A stretch of 64,000 bases of DNA, taken from Meconema thalassinum (Eukaryota; Arthropoda; Insecta; Orthoptera; Tettigoniidae). Position numbers and translations under genes: made by a program. The notes under the pieces are model-generated. The model searched no databases, had not been told where the DNA came from, and saw only the letters and a program-made list of their open reading frames with translations. Shown piece by piece: positions 60,095-64,000 of this stretch (the first letter of the stretch is position 1; every line of letters starts with the position of its first letter). The stretch is taken from the NCBI GenBank assembly GCA_946902985.2, contig OX336395.1:16842708-16906707 (forward strand), read 5' to 3'.

Positions 60095-60280
60095 TTAAAA
60101 AAACATACCGTTTTTTTCAATATTTTGCAACAACTCATGTTTTGGAGTGTTTTTCTGAATGTAATCTCTACAATTGACACAAACAGGTACGATATGACTC
60201 TTGCATACATACATCTTACACTCTGCACACATCATAGTGGTCCTTGGTTCGCGGAAAGTACTCAACAAGAAATGTAACAC
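60095..60280 (-). pseudogene. piggyBac transposase C-terminal cysteine-rich domain remnant
   Basis: The minus-strand frame contains MCAECKMYVCKSHIVPVCVN followed by C, which fits CX2CX4CX2HX4CX2C. That is the zinc-binding cross-brace at the C-terminus of piggyBac transposases, used to bind the element ends. Only about 60 codons are readable. No DDE region is found upstream in 60,281-60,930, and no TTAA-flanked ends were found. It abuts the 5' end of the LINE at about 60,060. Confidence 0.55.
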
Positions 60281-60930
60281 TAACCTACATTGGGGTACTC
60301 AGTGCCCCAAAACCGATCTATAGCAAAGAATTGGTCTGTTACAACTGTGATTAATATGGCAACTGAAAGAATGTCAAAGGCAAATAATAGTCATGGCGGC
60401 TGCAGGCTGGAAGGGTCCAGGGTTAAGAAAAGTTAGTCATCCTTTTTGATGACAATTTGTCTTGTGGAAGTTACTCTCGTCTGCTTGAAGAAAATACTGT
60501 ACATATGCCGCAGTGATAAGTGTTGTTAGGAACATCCCCTACTCTAAACCTCCTCTTGTGTGTCTATGTGTCCTCAACCCGTATTGACCTTTTGTAACCT
60601 AGGTTGACAAATCACAACAATGTTACATCATGAGACATCAACGATTTTAATTCACATAGCAACAAAATCACTTCAACTAAAATTTTAATCCAAAACACAA
60701 TGATAAAAGGCCGGACTTACAAAAAAAAATTCACACGTCGTCCTACGACCATTCCTTAATGCAATAACCATCGACACCGAAACACACATTTAAACTTGCA
60801 TCAAAACCGAACAAACATTCACAGAGGCCCGGAACTGGTATAGCGATATTTCCAGCACCGGAAGATAATTGGAATAACGGTGTACATAATGTTAACATGT
60901 TGGAGTGCAAACCCAGGTCAATATTTCATG
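60281..60930. other. Unassigned DNA
   Basis: No coding frame longer than the piggyBac remnant and no repeat architecture recognised. Confidence 0.4.
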
Positions 60931-60933
60931 ATA

Positions 60934-61568
60934 CAGTGGAACTTGGATAATTCGAACCTCAAGGGACCAGTACAAAAAATCGAATTATCCAAACATTCGA
61001 ATTAATAAAGTTCTTTGAAAAGGGTAGAGAAAATATATTGTATTACGTTTACATAATGATTTACGTTCAACAAAGCAGATTAACAGACAACAGTACTTTA
61101 TAGGGACTGTATCGTGAATAACCTCAAAAGTTTCAAACGGAAAATAAAACCAAAATGTACTAAACCCCTATTTAACAACAGTAGTAATCCAGCAATCTAG
61201 TTAAGTCATAGAGAATTCTACTGTTTTTCAAAATAGTTTGAGATTTTTACCTGTTTCCTACAATTAAGTCTCTCAGCCATCACAAAGAATCTAACAAATT
61301 TGAGAACGGAAAACAGAACCGCTTACGTCATTTCTATTTTCAAAAAATCGCCTAAGTTTGTTGCTTGGGCTGCACTCGGAACAGTTTTTTCGGGAACTGA
61401 CCCAACTGTTTGGCTTCCGATCGACTTTTTACACGTAAAAACTTTGAATTATCCAAAATATAATTCGAATTAACCACGATCTTTTAGCATTGATTGTATA
61501 TAAAATGCTAGGGACCGAGAGGAAAATTCGAATTATAGAAGATTTCGAATTATAGCCACGTTCCACTG
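60934..61568. mobile_element. Pogo/Tigger-like MITE with TA flanks
   Basis: 635 bp with ends cagtggaacttggataattc and, in reverse complement of the right end, cagtggaacgtggctataat then tcgaa. TA lies at 60,932-60,933 and 61,569-61,570. The interior holds further subterminal copies of attcgaattat. No transposase. The cagtggaac start with repeated attcgaa is typical of pogo-related elements. Confidence 0.82.
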
Positions 61569-61930
61569 TACTATTTCGGAGGAGTGGGATTAAGCTGTTG
61601 GTTGTTGAAAAGTAAACATTCGGATTAAATTGTTCCTGAGCAAGGCTTGCGGAGAAGTGCCGAGAGTTGGATTAGTATGCACTTTATGGTGTGGTTTATA
61701 TGGAAGGGTTACCAACTTTTATATATAGTAGCAAGTACCATTTAAGAGGAGGTATGACTGAATTTTGCGAATTTTGGAGCAAAAACGGTTTTTTGTTTGT
61801 TTTATTCATACAAAAATAGCCCAATTCTTCCTCTTTCAGAAAATGATTTTATTTTAATACCGGCTATTGTGAAGCTTGTAGAGGCGTCTTCGTATGAGCC
61901 CGCATGACATGTAAACATTTGAGCTGCTGT

Positions 61931-61952
61931 TATAATAATAATAATAATAATA
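61931..61952 (+). repeat. (TAA)n microsatellite
   Basis: About seven consecutive TAA units. The surrounding 61,571-62,094 shows no recognisable gene. Confidence 0.9.
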
Positions 61953-62094
61953 CAGAAGACGGGAAATGACCAGGAGACTTGCAAAGTGGCAGGAAATATC
62001 TCGGGAAGAAAAAGCGAGGGGATGTGAAGGGGAAGCAGAAGGAGGAGGGCAGTAAATATTATCTTGCCTCTTTCTCGCATAGCTCTTTTCCAAT

Positions 62095-63712
62095 GTGTTG
62101 CTGTGTACAATATGCTCCGTGTGGTGCAATTCTTATCACACTTTGTTGTTACTTGGTACAATAGTTGCTGTGTACAATATGCTCCGTGTGGTGCAATTCT
62201 TATCACACGTTGTTGTTACTTGGTACTATAGTTGCTGTGTACAATATGCTCCTTGTGGTGCAATTCTTATCACACATTGTTGTATCTTGGTACAATAGTT
62301 GCTGTGTACAATATGCTCCGTTTGGTGCAATTCTTATCACGCATTGTTGTTTCTTGGTACTATACTTGCTGTGTACAATATGCTCCGTGTGGTGCAATTC
62401 TTATCACACATTGTTGTTGCTTGGTACAATAGTTGCTGTGTACAATATGCTCCGTGTGGTGCAATTCTTATCACACATTGTTGTTACTTGTTACAATAGT
62501 TGCTGTGTACAATATGCTCCGTGTGGTGCAATTCTTATCACACATTGTTGTTACTTGGTACAATAGTTGCTGTGTACAATATCCTCCTTGTGGTGCAATA
62601 CTTATCACACATTGTTGTAACATTGTACAATAGTTGCTGTGTACAATATGCTCCTTGTGGTGCAATTCTTATCACACATTGTTGTTACTCGGTACAATAG
62701 TTGCTGTGTACAATATGCTCCGTGTGGTGCAATTCCTATCACGCATTGTTGTTACTCGGTACAATAGTTGCTGTGTACAATATGCTCCTCGTGGTGCAAT
62801 TCTTATCACGCATTGTTGTTACTTGGTACAATAGTTGCTGTGTACAATATGCTCCGTGTGGTGCAATTCTTATCCTGCATTGTAATTACTCGGAACAATA
62901 GTTGCTGTGTACAATATGCTCCGTGTGGTGCAATTCTTATCACACATTCTTGTAACATGGTACAATAGTTGCTGTGTACAATATGCTCCTTGTGGTGCAA
63001 TTCTTATCACACATTGTTGTAACATGGTACAATAGTTGCTGTGTACAATATGCTCCTTGTGGTGCAATTATTATCACACATTGTTGTTACTCGGTACAAT
63101 AGTTGCTGTGTACAATATGCTCCGTGTGATGCAATACTTATCACACATTGTTGTAACATGGTACAATAGTTGCTGTGTACAACATGCTCCGTGTGGTGCA
63201 ATTCTCATCACGCATTGTTGTTACTCGGTACAATAGTGGCTGTGTACAATATGCTCCCTGTGGTGCAATTCTTATCCCGCATTGTTGTTACTTGGTACAA
63301 TAGTTGCTGTGTACAATATGCTCGGTGTGGTGCAATTCTTATCACACATTGTTGTTACTTGGTACAATAGTTGCTGTGTACAATATGCTCCGTGTGGTGC
63401 AATTCTTATCACACATTAGTGTTACTTGGTACAATAGTTGCTGTGTACAATATGCTCCGTATGGTGCAATTCTTATCACACATTGTTGTTACTTGGTACA
63501 ATAGTTGCTGTGTACAATATGCTCCTTGTGGTGCAATTCTTATCTCACATTGTTGTTACTTGGTACAATAGTTGCTGTGTACAATATGCTCCGTGTGGTG
63601 CAATTCTTATCACACATTGTTGTTACTTGGTACAATAGTTGCTGTGTACAATATGCTCCATGTGGTGCAATTCTTATCACACATTGTTGTTACTAGGTAC
63701 AATAGTTGCTAA
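62095..63712 (+). repeat. 67-bp tandem array, about 24 copies
   Basis: Units of 67 bp contain ttgctgtgtacaatatgctc, gtgtggtgcaattcttatca and cacattgttgttacttggta. Spacing is constant (unit starts at 62,165, 62,232, 62,299 and so on). Because 67 leaves a remainder of one on division by three, each unit is read in a different frame, giving overlapping 66-codon frames every 67 bp on both strands. These are artefacts. Substitutions are scattered, for example ccttgtgg or actcgg variants, and no unit-length variation is seen. Confidence 0.96.
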
Positions 63713-64000
63713 AGGTACAGTAATGTAAATGTGCTTTGGGTTTTGAACTGCCTTGAGTTTTAATGTAATTTTGTTAGGTAGATTTTAATTAATAATGCTG
63801 AATTTCAAAAATATTTAAAATAAGAGTTTAAATATTTCTAGAAAGAACAGTATCCATCTAACTAACCCCAAACCCCAGAGCAATAATTGTTTCTCTACAT
63901 TTTAACTGCATTTAGGAAAAGAATTAGCTTGGTCAAATGAACCCTTTGATTCAATGACTTTGTTAAGGGACCACTTTTTTAATACAAAAATTTTCAATAA
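63713..64000. other. AT-rich end of window, nothing recognised
   Basis: No coding frame or repeat is supported here. Confidence 0.5.

Overview
The window looks like a gene-poor, repeat-dense stretch of a large animal genome, most likely an insect and plausibly a polyneopteran such as an orthopteran. The reasons are AT-rich intergenic DNA, spliceosomal exons with GTAAGT donors, several non-LTR retrotransposon families, tRNA-derived SINEs, TA-flanked MITEs, Tc1, hAT and piggyBac relatives, and long satellite arrays. No bacterial features, rRNA genes or CRISPR arrays are visible. The taxonomic guess rests on repeat style only.

Layout. 1-4613: a hAT-superfamily (ZMYM1-like) element on the minus strand, broken by an intact Tc1-like transposon with perfect inverted repeats. 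4.7-5.9 kb: a SINE and unassigned DNA. 5,871-16,735 and 42,480-56,090: two arms of a large inverted duplication. Each arm holds exons 2 and 3 of a small acidic-exon gene, a decayed LINE, a MITE inside it and an 80-bp minisatellite derived from LINE coding sequence. 16,740-35,266: a satellite of about 106-bp monomers (roughly 145 copies), split at 29,367-32,468 by a 3.1-kb element with 17-bp terminal inverted repeats that itself contains about 20 tandem hairpin-like units. 36-42 kb: the central spacer, holding the two divergent first exons, LINE and transposon debris, a short tandem repeat and a SINE. 56-64 kb: a MITE, a decayed LINE with its 5' end, a piggyBac C-terminal remnant, a pogo-like MITE and a 67-bp tandem array of about 24 copies.

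The only host-gene signal is a pair of head-to-head paralogues. Gene A (minus) has exons at 36,084-36,004, 10,110-10,006 and 9,532-9,404. Gene B (plus) has exons at 42,067-42,130, 47,738-47,830 and 48,825-48,953. All joins are phase 0. They resemble the acidic, Lys-Glu-rich N-terminal exons of insect zinc-finger genes, but no zinc fingers lie in the window, so the function is unproven. Gene A's first intron is about 26 kb because it contains the whole satellite.

The two arms act as each other's control. Several insertions in one arm (I-clade LINE, nested LINE pair, SINE) have a matching empty site in the other arm and target-site duplications, which gives a relative insertion history.
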